Shown here piece by piece: positions 27,211 to 37,300 of a stretch of DNA of 64,000 nt. The number at the start of each line of letters is the position of its first letter. The stretch's first letter is position 1. Position numbers and translations under genes: made by a program. The stretch is from Ramlibacter albus (GTDB taxonomy: Bacteria > Pseudomonadota > Gammaproteobacteria > Burkholderiales > Burkholderiaceae_C), in the NCBI RefSeq assembly GCF_014297445.1, contig NZ_JACORU010000003.1, forward strand, positions 248,001-312,000, given 5' to 3'. A model generated the notes under the pieces. It did no database searches. It had not been told where the DNA came from and worked only from the letters and a program-made list of their open reading frames with translations.

Positions 27211-28839
27211 ATGTCGTATACGGCCGAAACCCGGCGGCGCCGCACCTTCGCCATCATCTCGCACCCCGACGCGGGCAAGACCACGCTCACGGAAAAGCTG
27301 CTGCTGTTCTCCGGCGCCATCCAGATCGCGGGCGCGGTGAAGGGCCGCAAGGCGAGCCGCCACGCCACCAGCGACTGGATGGAGATCGAGAAGCAGCGCG
27401 GCATCTCGGTGGCCTCGTCCGTCATGCAAATGCTGTATCGCGACCACGTGGTCAACCTTCTCGACACGCCCGGCCACAAGGACTTCTCCGAGGACACGTA
27501 CCGCGTGCTCACGGCCGTCGACTCCGCGCTGATGGTGATCGACGCCGCAAACGGCGTGGAAGCGCAGACCAAGCGCCTGATCGAGGTGTGCCGGCAGCGC
27601 GACACGCCCATCATCACCTTCGTCAACAAGATGGACCGCGAGGTGCGCGAGCCGCTGGACATCCTCGACGAGGTGGAGCGCGAACTCGGCATGCCTTGCG
27701 TGCCCATGACCTGGCCGGTCGGCAAGGGCAAGAGCTTCGGGGGCATCATGAACCTGCGCACGCAGGCGATGACGGTGTTCGAGTCCGGCAGCGAGCGCAG
27801 GCCGCAGGACTTCGACACGATCCCCCTCGCCGACGCGGAAGAACTGAAGAAGCGTTTCGGCGCCGAGTACGAGCACGCGGCCGAGAGCATGGAGCTCGCC
27901 GCGGGCGCGTCGCCGGAGTGGAACCACGAAGCCTTCCTCGCGGCGAAACAGACACCCGTGTTCTTCGGCTCCGCCGTCAACAACTTCGGCGTGATGGAAG
28001 TGCTGGATGCGCTGGTGGACCTGGCGCCTCCGCCGCAGCCGCGCAAGAGCAGCGTCGTGGTCGGCAAGCAGGTGCAGGAAAAGGTGATGAAGCCGGACGA
28101 CGACGCGTTCTCCGGCGTCGTCTTCAAGGTGCAGGCCAACATGGACCCGTCGCACCGCGACCGCATCGCCTTCGTGCGCATGGCCTCGGGCAAGTTCACG
28201 CCGGGCATGAAGCTGAAGGTGCAGCGCACGTCCAAGGAGCTGCGGCCGACGTCGGTCGTGACCTTCATGTCGCAGCGGCGCGAAGCGGTCGACGAAGCCT
28301 ATGCGGGCGACATCATCGGCTTCACCACGCACGGCGGCGTGCAGCTGGGCGACACGATCACGGATGGCACGGTGAACCTGCAGTACACCGGCCTGCCTTT
28401 CTTCGCGCCGGAGCTGTTCCAGGTCGTGATCCTGAAGAACCCGCTGCGTACGAAGCAGCTGCAGCAAGGCCTCGCGCAACTCGGTGAAGAGGGCGCGATC
28501 CAGGTCTTCCGCCCGCAGATCGGCGGCCCGATGCTGCTCGGCGCGGTCGGCCAGCTGCAGTTCGAAGTGGTGCAGCACCGCCTGAAGACCGAGTACGACT
28601 GCGACGTGCGGCTCGAGTCCTGCCCCTACACCGGGGCGCGCTGGATCACCGCGGACACGCCCGCCGAACTGAAGACGTTCACCGACGCGTACCCGCAGCG
28701 CATGGCGCTGGACGCGGCCGATGCGCTGGCGTTTCTCTGCACCTCGCCCTACGACGTGCGCCTCGCGCAGGAGCGCTTCCCGAAGATCCACTTCCACCTG
28801 CTGCGCGAGCACGCGGGCCTGGCGCTCCATGGCTCGTGA
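27211..28839 (+). CDS. prfC: Peptide chain release factor 3
   Basis: A 542-residue translational GTPase that recycles RF1/RF2 from the ribosome after termination. G1 is HPDAGKTTLTEKLL, the switch region has KQRGISVASSVMQM, G3 is DTPGHKDF and G4 NKMD; later GEEGAIQVFRP is an RF3-specific block. Length matches the family. No ribosome site is obvious: the ATG is preceded by TTTTCCCCGCC, and a GATAAT about 20 bases upstream could be a -10 box, giving a very short leader. Confidence 0.98.
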   Translation: MSYTAETRRRRTFAIISHPDAGKTTLTEKLLLFSGAIQIAGAVKGRKASRHATSDWMEIEKQRGISVASSVMQMLYRDHVVNLLDTPGHKDFSEDTYRVLTAVDSALMVIDAANGVEAQTKRLIEVCRQRDTPIITFVNKMDREVREPLDILDEVERELGMPCVPMTWPVGKGKSFGGIMNLRTQAMTVFESGSERRPQDFDTIPLADAEELKKRFGAEYEHAAESMELAAGASPEWNHEAFLAAKQTPVFFGSAVNNFGVMEVLDALVDLAPPPQPRKSSVVVGKQVQEKVMKPDDDAFSGVVFKVQANMDPSHRDRIAFVRMASGKFTPGMKLKVQRTSKELRPTSVVTFMSQRREAVDEAYAGDIIGFTTHGGVQLGDTITDGTVNLQYTGLPFFAPELFQVVILKNPLRTKQLQQGLAQLGEEGAIQVFRPQIGGPMLLGAVGQLQFEVVQHRLKTEYDCDVRLESCPYTGARWITADTPAELKTFTDAYPQRMALDAADALAFLCTSPYDVRLAQERFPKIHFHLLREHAGLALHGS

Positions 28840-28843
28840 CGCG

Positions 28844-29638
28844 ATGCGGCCGTTGGCCGACATGCCGCGCGAAGTCGCCGCCGGCATCCACACCGTCTTC
28901 AGCGACATCGACGACACGCTCACCACCGAGGGCAAGCTCACGGTGGAAGCGTACGGTGCGCTGCAGTCGCTGCAATCCGCCGGCGTGCGCGTCGTGCTCG
29001 TCACCGGCCGCCCCGCCGGCTGGTGCGACCACATCGCCCGCATGTGGCCGGTGGACGCCGTGATCGGCGAGAACGGCGCGTTCTACTTCTGGTACGACCA
29101 CGAAGCGCGCAAGCTGAGGTCGCGCCACGTCACCGACGAAGCCACGCGCGCGGTCAACGCCGCGAAGATGGCCGAGGTGCAGGCCCGCATCCTGCGCGAG
29201 GTGCCCGGCTGCGCCATCGCCTCCGACCAGTTCTGCCGCCTCTACGACATCGCCATCGATTTCTGCGAGGACGTGCCCGCCTTGCCCGAAAGCTCGGTGC
29301 AGCGGATCGTGCAGCTCATGGAAGATGCGGGCATGACCGCCAAGGTCAGCTCGATCCACGTGAACGGCTGGTTCGGCAGCTACGACAAGCTGTCGATGGC
29401 GCACCTCTACATGCGCGAGCGCTGCGGCATGGAACTGGAAGCGGAGAAGGAGCGCGTCACTTTCGCGGGCGATTCGCCGAACGACGCGCCGATGTTCTCG
29501 TACCTGCCGCACGCCGTCGGGGTGGCCAACGTGAAGAAATTCAAGCTGCCGCCGGGCCAGAGCCCCGCGTGGGTCACGCCATCTGAGGCGGGTGCGGGGT
29601 TTGCGGAACTGGCACGGGCGCTCCTGTCCGCGCGCTGA
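28844..29638 (+). CDS. HAD-superfamily phosphatase (type IIB)
   Basis: A 264-residue HAD hydrolase. Motif I is FSDIDDTLT (nucleophile and acid Asp), motif II VLVTGRP, and motif IV TFAGDSPNDAPMF; the cap between them is of the Cof/mannosyl-3-phosphoglycerate phosphatase type. The substrate is not predictable. Two starts fit: ATG at 28844, and ATG at 28829 overlapping prfC by 11 bases; neither has a strong ribosome site. Its last 65 bases overlap the 3' end of the convergent amidotransferase gene. Confidence 0.88.
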   Translation: MRPLADMPREVAAGIHTVFSDIDDTLTTEGKLTVEAYGALQSLQSAGVRVVLVTGRPAGWCDHIARMWPVDAVIGENGAFYFWYDHEARKLRSRHVTDEATRAVNAAKMAEVQARILREVPGCAIASDQFCRLYDIAIDFCEDVPALPESSVQRIVQLMEDAGMTAKVSSIHVNGWFGSYDKLSMAHLYMRERCGMELEAEKERVTFAGDSPNDAPMFSYLPHAVGVANVKKFKLPPGQSPAWVTPSEAGAGFAELARALLSAR

Positions 29639-30389
29639 AGTGCTGCCAGCAGGCGGCCACGTAGGCGTCCATGATGCGGTGGTAGGCCGGGTGCCAGCGC
29701 CAGCCCCACTCGGGGTGGAACTGGAAGCCCCATGCGAAGAGCGACGGGTCGTGCCAGCGGAAGGCTTCCACCAACCCGTCGTCCGCATGGGCTTCGGCCA
29801 CCAGCCCCTGGCCGAGTTCTTTCACGCCCTGCGCATGCAAAGAGCTCGCCGGGAAACGGTGCATGCCGGTGATGCGCTCCAGCTCGCCGCCCAGCACCGT
29901 GGTGACGAAGTGCCGCTCGGCGTACTGGTCGTCGATTTCCTCGTCGGGGTCTTCCCAGTGCTTCACGCGGCCCGGCTGGTCCTGCAGGCACTGGTGCAGG
30001 CTGCCGCCCATGGCGACGTTGAAGTCCTGGCAGCCGCGGCAGAACGAGATGATCGGCACGCGCTTGGCGATCGCAAGCCGGATGAGCGCCTGCGCCAGCT
30101 CGTCGCGCTCGTGGTCGAACAGCATGCCTTCGTGGTGCGGCTCTTCGCCGTACAGGTGCGGGTGCACATTGGTGTCGGAGCCGCCGAGCAGGATGCCGTC
30201 CACGGTGTCCAGCAGCGCTTCGACGCGGTCCAGCGGCGCGCGGGGGTAGGTCATCGGCTGCAGGCCTTCGTTCAGCACGGTCAGCTGGCCGGCCTCGTCC
30301 ACGAGCGTGTAGCGCTGGTCGTGGTCGTTCGGGTTCTTGAGCATGCGGTGGCTCGCGACCACCCACACGGCCGGAACCGGTCCACTCAT
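29574..30389 (-). CDS. Class-I glutamine amidotransferase-like hydrolase (PuuD-like), copy 2
   Basis: A 271-residue member of the peptidase C26 / gamma-glutamyl-GABA hydrolase family. The nucleophile is the Cys of IISFCRGCQDFNV and the catalytic His-Glu lie in FQFHPEWGW. It would cleave a gamma-glutamyl amide in the cytoplasm. It starts within the stop of the related upstream copy (ATGA), forming a tandem pair. The C-terminus is extended by a Pro-rich tail that overlaps the convergent HAD gene. Other polyamine-degradation genes (puuA, puuB, puuC) are absent here. Confidence 0.9.
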   Translation of the reverse strand: MSGPVPAVWVVASHRMLKNPNDHDQRYTLVDEAGQLTVLNEGLQPMTYPRAPLDRVEALLDTVDGILLGGSDTNVHPHLYGEEPHHEGMLFDHERDELAQALIRLAIAKRVPIISFCRGCQDFNVAMGGSLHQCLQDQPGRVKHWEDPDEEIDDQYAERHFVTTVLGGELERITGMHRFPASSLHAQGVKELGQGLVAEAHADDGLVEAFRWHDPSLFAWGFQFHPEWGWRWHPAYHRIMDAYVAACWQHFSARTGAPVPVPQTPHPPQMA

Positions 30390-31150
30390 GCAGCGTCCTT
30401 CTTCGCGCGGTATTCGGAGCAGGCCCGCGCAAAGGCCTTGAGCGTGCGGTCGTAGAAGCGGTTGGTTTCGTGCCGCCACTCCGGGTGCCACTGGACGCCG
30501 TATGCGAAGGCGCGCGCGTCCTTGATGCGCACCGCCTCGACCAGCCCGTCGGGCGCGCGGCCCTCGGCCACCATGCTGCGCCCCAGCTCCTTGATCCCCT
30601 GTCCGTGCAGCGAGTTCACCATCGCGCGCGTGCCGCCGGCCCACTCGGCGAACATGCTGTCGGGCTCGAGGATCACCTCGTGCCGCTCGGCGAACTGCAC
30701 TTCGAGCGGCTCGTCGTCCGGTTCGCGGTGGTCCAGCATGCCGGGGTCGGTGTGCACGCGCTGGTAGAGGCTGCCGCCGAGCGCGACGTTCATTTCCTGC
30801 AGGCCTCGGCACACGCCGAAGAGCGGCACGCCTTCCACGATCGCCGTGCGCACGAGCGCCATCGTCAGCGCGTCGCGGCGCGGGTCCAGCAGGTCGGTTT
30901 CGAGCGGGGTCGCGCCGAAACGCGACGCTTCGACGTTCGAAGGCGAGCCCGTCAGCAGCACGCCGTCCACGAGCGGCAGCATGTTGGGCACGTCCTCCGC
31001 GTCGGCCATCGGGAACAGCACAGGCTGCAGGCCGAGCGACGTGACGGCGGCCGCGTAGCGGTCGGCGAGCACCGTGTAGCCGCCGGGGTCCGCAAGGTCG
31101 AGGTTGCGGTGGCAGGCGGGCAGCCAGACGAGGGGCTTGTGCTTGGCCAT
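30386..31150 (-). CDS. Class-I glutamine amidotransferase-like hydrolase (PuuD-like), copy 1
   Basis: A 254-residue C26-family hydrolase with nucleophile Cys in LFGVCRGLQEMNVALGGSLY and the His-Glu pair in VQWHPEWR. SLHGQGIKELG is shared with the downstream copy (SLHAQGVKELG), showing they are paralogues. The role is probably hydrolysis of gamma-glutamyl compounds such as gamma-glutamyl-GABA. The start at MAKHKPLVWLPACHRN was chosen over a longer frame because family proteins begin close to this strand. Confidence 0.9.
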   Translation of the reverse strand: MAKHKPLVWLPACHRNLDLADPGGYTVLADRYAAAVTSLGLQPVLFPMADAEDVPNMLPLVDGVLLTGSPSNVEASRFGATPLETDLLDPRRDALTMALVRTAIVEGVPLFGVCRGLQEMNVALGGSLYQRVHTDPGMLDHREPDDEPLEVQFAERHEVILEPDSMFAEWAGGTRAMVNSLHGQGIKELGRSMVAEGRAPDGLVEAVRIKDARAFAYGVQWHPEWRHETNRFYDRTLKAFARACSEYRAKKDAA

Positions 31151-31278
31151 TCCGCTATGGTGCCCCAGCCGGGCGGCGCGCGTCACCCCCTGCGGCGACA
31201 GATGGCGTCGGATGGGGCCGACGACCTGCCGGGCTTCCCCCTTGTCTCTGCCGCGGATGAGCCGGACACTGCGGGGCC

Positions 31279-32208
31279 ATGAAGTACCTTGCAGTCCTCC
31301 CCGTCTTCCTTGCCCTCGCCGCCCATGCCCAGCGCGTACCCTTCCCCACCGGCGACGCCCATTTCACCGCCGAACAGGCGAGCCGGGGTGTGCAGGCGAC
31401 CGAGCAGGAATGCGCGAAGGTCTCGCCCGCCGTGTGGGCGCGCGCCGCCGGCGGCGCGGCCGAATGCATCCGTTACTGGTTCGCGGGCTTCGACGGCGAC
31501 CGCGCGAAATCGGTGGTGGTCTACATGCCCGGCGACCAGCTGGTCGGCAGCGGGGTCGATCCTTCGTACACGCGGCGCCGGCCTTCCGACATGCAGAAGA
31601 TCGCGCATCAGATGCAAACGAAGCTCGGCACGCCCTTTCTCCTGCTCACGCGGCCTGGCATCTTCGGCTCGTCGGGCACCCATCGCGAACGGCGCCGCGA
31701 GCCGGAGGCAAGGCTGATGCAGGCCGCGGTGGATGCGATCAAGCAGAAGCACGGCATCGAGGAGTTCGCGCTCGTTGGGCAGTCGGGCGGCGGGCACACC
31801 GTGGCGTCGCTGCTCGGCTGGCGGCAGGACATCGCGTGTGCCGTGCCGACGTCGGCCGTGTCGTCGCCGCGTGCGCGGTGGGAGGTCAAGGGCTTCAAGC
31901 GCGACCTGACCGGCTTCAGCGATTCGTACGAGCCGGTGGAGCACCTGCAGCCCGGTGCGTTCCACCCGAAGCTGCGCGTCTTCGTGCTCGGCGACCCGCG
32001 CGACTCGAACACACCCTGGGAAACGCAGCAGCCCCTTGCGCGCAAGCTGAAATCGCTCGGTGTTGCCACCGAGCTGGTCGAGGGCGAAGGCGCGGACGGC
32101 GAGCGGCACCATCTGGGCGCGTCCGGGCAGCTGCTGGGCGCGCTGTGCCTGAAGGGCGCGACGACGAAGGAGATCCTCGACGTCGCGGCGAAGGGGCTCA
32201 AGGGTTGA
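31279..32208 (+). CDS. Secreted alpha/beta hydrolase
   Basis: A 309-residue protein with a signal peptide (YLAVLPVFLALAAHA-QR) and an alpha/beta-hydrolase fold. The nucleophile elbow is VGQSGGGHTVAS (Gly-x-Ser-x-Gly), a catalytic Asp candidate is in VLGDPRDSNTP, and the His candidate in GERHHLGASG. Probably a periplasmic esterase or peptidase; the substrate is unknown. It is divergent from the amidotransferase pair across 128 bases with no recognised site. Confidence 0.82.
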   Translation: MKYLAVLPVFLALAAHAQRVPFPTGDAHFTAEQASRGVQATEQECAKVSPAVWARAAGGAAECIRYWFAGFDGDRAKSVVVYMPGDQLVGSGVDPSYTRRRPSDMQKIAHQMQTKLGTPFLLLTRPGIFGSSGTHRERRREPEARLMQAAVDAIKQKHGIEEFALVGQSGGGHTVASLLGWRQDIACAVPTSAVSSPRARWEVKGFKRDLTGFSDSYEPVEHLQPGAFHPKLRVFVLGDPRDSNTPWETQQPLARKLKSLGVATELVEGEGADGERHHLGASGQLLGALCLKGATTKEILDVAAKGLKG

Positions 32209-32294
32209 CCCTTCCGCGGCATTTCTTGCCGTAACTCAAAGCCGCTGCGCCACCGCCGCGCAAAATCCTGCGACCAACTCCAACGCGTCGTGGG

Positions 32295-33908
32295 ATGAAC
32301 GCACCGGGCGAGCGCAAGCTGCGGGTGGGTCACGGGTTGTTCGACCCCCTGACGGGCGAGCTTTGCCTCGACGGCCGCACGACGCACCTGCGCCCGCGCA
32401 CGGCAGCCCTGCTTGCGTACCTCGTGCAGCAGCAGGGCCGCGTGGTGGGCAAGGACGAACTGCTGGAGAAGCTGTGGCCCGACGTGGTGGTCACGGAGGA
32501 CTCCATCGTCCAGTGCGTCAAGGAGATCCGGCACGCGCTGGGCGAAGCCGGCCGCGAGTGGATCCGGACGCTGCCGCGGCAGGGCTACCTCTTCCTCGGC
32601 AACCATCTCGACGATGCCAGGGTGAAGCCCGGCGCGCAGCACCGGCGAGTGATCGCGGCATGCCTGGCGATCGCCGTTCTGGCGATCCTGCTCGCGTGGC
32701 GCTACTGGCCCGAAGTGCCGCCGGTCACCACGTACGTCGTGCTGCCGTTCGCCAACACGACCGGCGACCCGCGCCACGATCGCACCGCGGACGACATCAC
32801 GGAGGCGATCACCGACGTGCTCGGCCGCCACCGTTCCACCGTCATCGCGCTCAGCACCGCCCGCACGTTCAAGGACAAGCCCGTGGACGTGCAGGCGATC
32901 GGCCGGAAGCTGAACGTGCGCTACGTGCTGCAAGGCGCGCTGCGCATGGACGAAACGCAGCTCGTGCTGCGTTTGCGGCTCGCCGAAGTGGCGTCATCCG
33001 TGCAGCTGTGGCAGCAGGACTTCCGCATGAGCCCCGGCGACCCCGAACTGCGCCCCAATGTCATCGGCGGCGTGGTGCAGGTGCTGGGGCAGCAGGTGAT
33101 CCAGGCCGACGCCCGCCGTTCGGGCCGCCCCGAATTCATCCAGGCCGCGGAGAACGTGCGGCGCGCGATGGACGTGTGGCGCGGCACCGGCTCCGACATC
33201 GAGAAGAACGCCCAGATGATCGCGCTGCTGGAGGACGCGGTGCGCCTGAACGACGACCTCGCCGTCGCATGGATCTGGCTGTCCGTCACCTACCTGCAGG
33301 ACCTGGCGTTCAGCGCCGAGCCGGCGCAGCGCCTGCGGCGCGCCGCGGTCGCGGTCGAGGAGGCGCGCAAGCGGCTGCCGCTGAGCGACAGCATCCTGTC
33401 GCACAAGGTCCGCGTGATGATGGAGCAGGGCCGCTTCGCGGAGGCGCTCGCCACGAGCGAACGCGCGATCGAACTGAACCCGGACAACGCGGTGTCGCAC
33501 ATGATCCGCGGCTGGGTGCTCAACGCGTCGGGCCGCCACCGCCAGGCGCTCGTACAGCTCGAGAAGGCGATCCGCATGAGCCCGCGCGACCCGTCGCTGC
33601 CGGGCATGCTCGCCGCTGCCGGGGTTGCGCACATGCGGCTGCGGGACGAGGCTGCGGCACTCGACAGGCTTGCGGATGCCGCGCGGCTGGCGCCGAGGGA
33701 CGGGATGATCCGCCTGGTCTTCGCCGGCGCGCTGGGCGCCGCCGGCCGCCTCGAAGAAGCCCGCGCGCAACTGGCGCAGTTCGAGCGGCTGCGGCCCGGC
33801 TTCACGCTCGGACGGTTGCGCGCCTTCGACGAGGCGAAGGGAGCGGGCTATGCCGAGCGGCGCCAGTGGCTCTACGAGGGCCTCAGGCGGGCCGGCATGC
33901 CCGAGTGA
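32295..33908 (+). CDS. CadC-like membrane transcription regulator with TPR repeats
   Basis: A 537-residue protein. Residues about 12-100 form an OmpR/ToxR-type winged helix (VGKDELLEKLWPDVVVTEDS, then IRTLPRQGYLF). A single transmembrane helix follows (about 117-136, VIAACLAIAVLAILLAW). The outside part starts with a TolB-like segment (YVVLPFANTTGDP) and ends in tetratricopeptide repeats. The layout is that of one-component regulators that bind DNA while anchored in the membrane. No target is evident; the neighbours are not clearly related. Confidence 0.85.
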   Translation: MNAPGERKLRVGHGLFDPLTGELCLDGRTTHLRPRTAALLAYLVQQQGRVVGKDELLEKLWPDVVVTEDSIVQCVKEIRHALGEAGREWIRTLPRQGYLFLGNHLDDARVKPGAQHRRVIAACLAIAVLAILLAWRYWPEVPPVTTYVVLPFANTTGDPRHDRTADDITEAITDVLGRHRSTVIALSTARTFKDKPVDVQAIGRKLNVRYVLQGALRMDETQLVLRLRLAEVASSVQLWQQDFRMSPGDPELRPNVIGGVVQVLGQQVIQADARRSGRPEFIQAAENVRRAMDVWRGTGSDIEKNAQMIALLEDAVRLNDDLAVAWIWLSVTYLQDLAFSAEPAQRLRRAAVAVEEARKRLPLSDSILSHKVRVMMEQGRFAEALATSERAIELNPDNAVSHMIRGWVLNASGRHRQALVQLEKAIRMSPRDPSLPGMLAAAGVAHMRLRDEAAALDRLADAARLAPRDGMIRLVFAGALGAAGRLEEARAQLAQFERLRPGFTLGRLRAFDEAKGAGYAERRQWLYEGLRRAGMPE

Positions 33909-33913
33909 CGCAG

Positions 33914-34258
33914 CTAGCGCGCGGCGGCCAGCGTGTCGCTCACCGCGCGGTCGATGGCGACCGGGCGCCGCGCCGAGGAGCCGCTGTCCTCCGCTGTCGC
34001 CGCGGCGACTTCGGCACGCGCGGCGATGTATTCGGCGGTCACGTCGTCGCGCGAACGCGTGCTCTTGAAATACTTCAGCGGCTCGTACGTGCCCGACCAC
34101 GGGTTGACGCCGGCCTTCTTGAAGGCGATGAGGTCGCCCTGCACCTGCTGGCGCGTGAGGGTGGAGACGAAGTCGTCCTTGAAGGCTTCGGGCGCCTGGG
34201 CCGCGGCACTGCCCGCGAAGGCAGCCGCGATGACGGCGAAGATGGCTTTGCGGTTCAT
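33914..34258 (-). CDS. DUF4148 family secreted protein
   Basis: A 114-residue protein with a signal peptide (IFAVIAAAFAGSAAA-QA) and the pattern TRQQVQGDLIAFKKAGVNPW, characteristic of DUF4148, a family expanded in Burkholderiales. These small periplasmic proteins have no known biochemical role. A purine-rich AAGGAAACC precedes the ATG. It lies downstream of the large uvrA-type gene with a 137-base gap, so it probably has its own promoter. Confidence 0.85.
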   Translation of the reverse strand: MNRKAIFAVIAAAFAGSAAAQAPEAFKDDFVSTLTRQQVQGDLIAFKKAGVNPWSGTYEPLKYFKSTRSRDDVTAEYIAARAEVAAATAEDSGSSARRPVAIDRAVSDTLAAAR

Positions 34259-34395
34259 GGTGGTTTCCTTTCGCTGCGAAGGAAGCAGCGCCTTGAAGCT
34301 AGGCGCCGCCCGCCACGAAGTCCCGAAACCGGGACGAAGCTGCCGGTAAACCTGTGGGAAAGCGCGACGAAAGCGCGGCAACCCCGCCGCGTCCG

Positions 34396-37300
34396 CTATC
34401 GCGCCAGCACCGGTGCGAGCGCGAGGCCCGTGTGCGTGCCTTTCGCCATCACGTCCTCCGGCGTCGCCGCCGCGACAACCTTGCCGCCTTCGGCGCCGCC
34501 CTCGGGACCGAGGTCCACGATCCAGTCCGCCTCGGCGATCACGTCGAGGTCGTGCTCGATCACCACCACGCTGTGGCCGCCATCCACCAGCCGATGCAGC
34601 ACGCGCACGAGCTTCTCGACGTCGGCCATGTGCAGGCCCACGGTCGGCTCGTCGAGCACGTACAGCGTGTGCGGCGCCTTCTGGCCGCGGCGCGTGATGT
34701 CGTCGCGCACCTTGGACAGCTCGGTGACGAGCTTGATGCGCTGCGCTTCGCCGCCCGAGAGCGTCGGTGACGGCTGCCCCAGCGTGAGGTAGCCGAGCCC
34801 CACGTCGCGCAGCAACTGCAGCGGGTGGCTGATGTTCGGCATCGCGGCGAAGAACTCCACCGCCTCGTCCACTTCCATGCGCAGCACGTCGCCGATGTTC
34901 TTGCCGCGCCACGTGACGGCCAGCGTCTCGGGGTTGAAGCGCGCGCCGCGGCACGCCTCGCACGGCACCTTCACGTCGGGCAGGAAGCTCATGCCGATGG
35001 TGCGCACGCCCTGGCCTTCGCACTGCGGGCAGCGGCCTTCGCCGGTGTTGAACGAGAACCGGCTGGGGCCGTAGCCGCGCGCCCGCGCTTCGAGCGTGTC
35101 GGCGAACAGCTTGCGGATCGTGTCCCAGAAACCGATGTAGGTGGCGGGGCAGGAGCGCGGCGTCTTGCCGATGGGCGTCTGGTCGACCTCGAGCACGCGG
35201 TCCACCGTCTGGTAGCCGTCCACCGACTTGCAGCCGGACCACTTCGGGCGCTTGCCCTTGTCGTCGGCGTCGCGGCCGGCCTTGGTGCTGCGCTGCTGCA
35301 CCGCGGCCTGCACGTTGTGCAGCAGCACGTCGCGCGCGAGCGTGGACTTGCCGGACCCGGACACGCCCGTGACGACGACGAGCCGGCGCAGGGGAATGTC
35401 CACATCCACATCGCGCAGGTTGTGCAGGTGCGCGCCGCGCAGCTCCAGGAAGTGCGTCGCCGACGGCAGCGCCTCGGCCTGCTGCTCGAGGCCGCTCGCG
35501 ATCTGCGCGAGCAGCGAGCGCGGCTTCTTGCCCTTCGCGGCCGGCACCGGGGTTTCGACCACCGGGATGCCCAGCGCCTGCGCCGGGTCGACCGGCCGCC
35601 GCGGCTGAACCGGGTGCCGCATCGCGTGCAGCAGGTAGCGGCCGGTGAGCGAGTCTGCGTTGTGCGTGACCTCGGCCACCGTGCCTTGCGCGACGACCGT
35701 GCCACCGCGCTTGCCCGCACTCGGGCCGATGTCGATGATGTGGTCGGCGCGGCGGATCGTGTCCTCGTCGTGCTCCACCACCACCAGCGTGTTGCCCTTG
35801 CCGCCCAGCTTGTGCAGCGCGTCCAGCAGGATCTGGTTGTCGCGCGCGTGCAGGCCGATGGTGGGCTCGTCCAGCACGTAGCAAACGCCCTGCAGGTTGG
35901 AGCCGAGCTGCGCCGCCAGGCGGATGCGCTGGGCCTCGCCGCCGGAGAGCGTGGGCGCGCCGCGGTCGAGCGTGAGGTAGTTCAGGCCCACTTCCTCGAG
36001 GAATTCGAGCCGCGAGCGGATTTCGGGGATGAGGTCGCGCGCGATCTCCTGCTCGCGCGTGCTCAGCACGCCTTCGAGCTGCAGCGACTCGACCCACTTG
36101 CGCACGTCGCGCACGGAGAGCGAAGCGATGTCGCTGATGCCGGTCTTGTCGAACTTCACGGCGCGCGCCTGAAGGTTCAAACGAGTGCCATTGCAGGTGG
36201 GGCACACCTCGTCGGTGAGGTCTTCCACCTCGGGCTCGGCGAAGGTCTGCTCGCGCCCCTTCTCGCCGTCGGCGGCGACGAGCGTGTCGTCGAACGCCTT
36301 GCGCTGGTCGCGCGTGAGCTTGACGCCGGTGCCGACGCAGTCGGGGCACCAGCCGTGCTTGCTGTTGTACGAGAACAGGCGCGGGTCGAGCTCGGGGTAG
36401 CTCGTCGCGCACACGGGGCACGCGCGCAGCGTGGAGAAAACCTCGATCTTGCCGACGCCGTCGTGCTTGCCGGTGTGGAACACCTCGCGCAGGCCGGTGA
36501 GCGGCGCGAGCACGTGCAGCACGCCCTTGCCGTGTTCGAGTGCGACAGCGAGCTTCTCGCGCAGCAGCCCCTCGTTGGCGGGCGTGATGTCGAGGTCGCA
36601 CACCGGCAGCTCGATCGTGTGCTCCTTGAAGCGGTCGATGCGCGGGAAGCCGGTGGTGGGCAGGAAGTTGCCGTCCACGCGCAGGTGCGTGTAGCCGCGC
36701 GGGCGCGCCCAGTCCGCGAGCTCGGTGTAGACGCCCTTGCGGTTGACCACGAGCGGCGCGAGCAGGCCGATGTGCTGGCCGCGGTAGCGCTTCATCAGCT
36801 GCGCGACGATGCTGTCGGGCGTCTGCGGGCGCACCTCGGCGCCGTCGTTCACGCAGTGCTGCACGCCCAGCTTCACGTACAGCAGGCGCAGGAAGTGCCA
36901 CACCTCGGTGGTCGTGCCCACGGTGGACTTGCGGCCGCCGCGCGACAATCGCTGCTCGATGGCGACGGTGGGCGGGATGCCGTACACCGCGTCCACCTCG
37001 GGCCGGCCGGCAGGCTGCACGATGCTGCGCGCATACGCGTTCAGCGATTCGAGATAGCGGCGCTGGCCTTCGTTGAAGAGGATGTCGAATGCTAGTGTCG
37101 ACTTGCCCGAACCCGACACGCCCGTGATCACGCTGAACTTGTTGTGCGGGATGTCGACCGACATCGACTTCAGGTTGTGCTCGCGCGCGTTGACGATCTC
37201 GATCGCTTGCGGCCGGGAAATTGGAATCTGACCCCAATTCCTGTGTTCCTCGGCGACGTGCGTGCCGAGGGCGAGGTCGTATTCGCGCAGGGCCTTGGCG

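Noticed and set aside
37190..37260. The long UvrA as two adjacent genes or a frameshifted pair
   Set aside because: The frame is continuous through the linker, and no start codon with a ribosome site precedes the second half.
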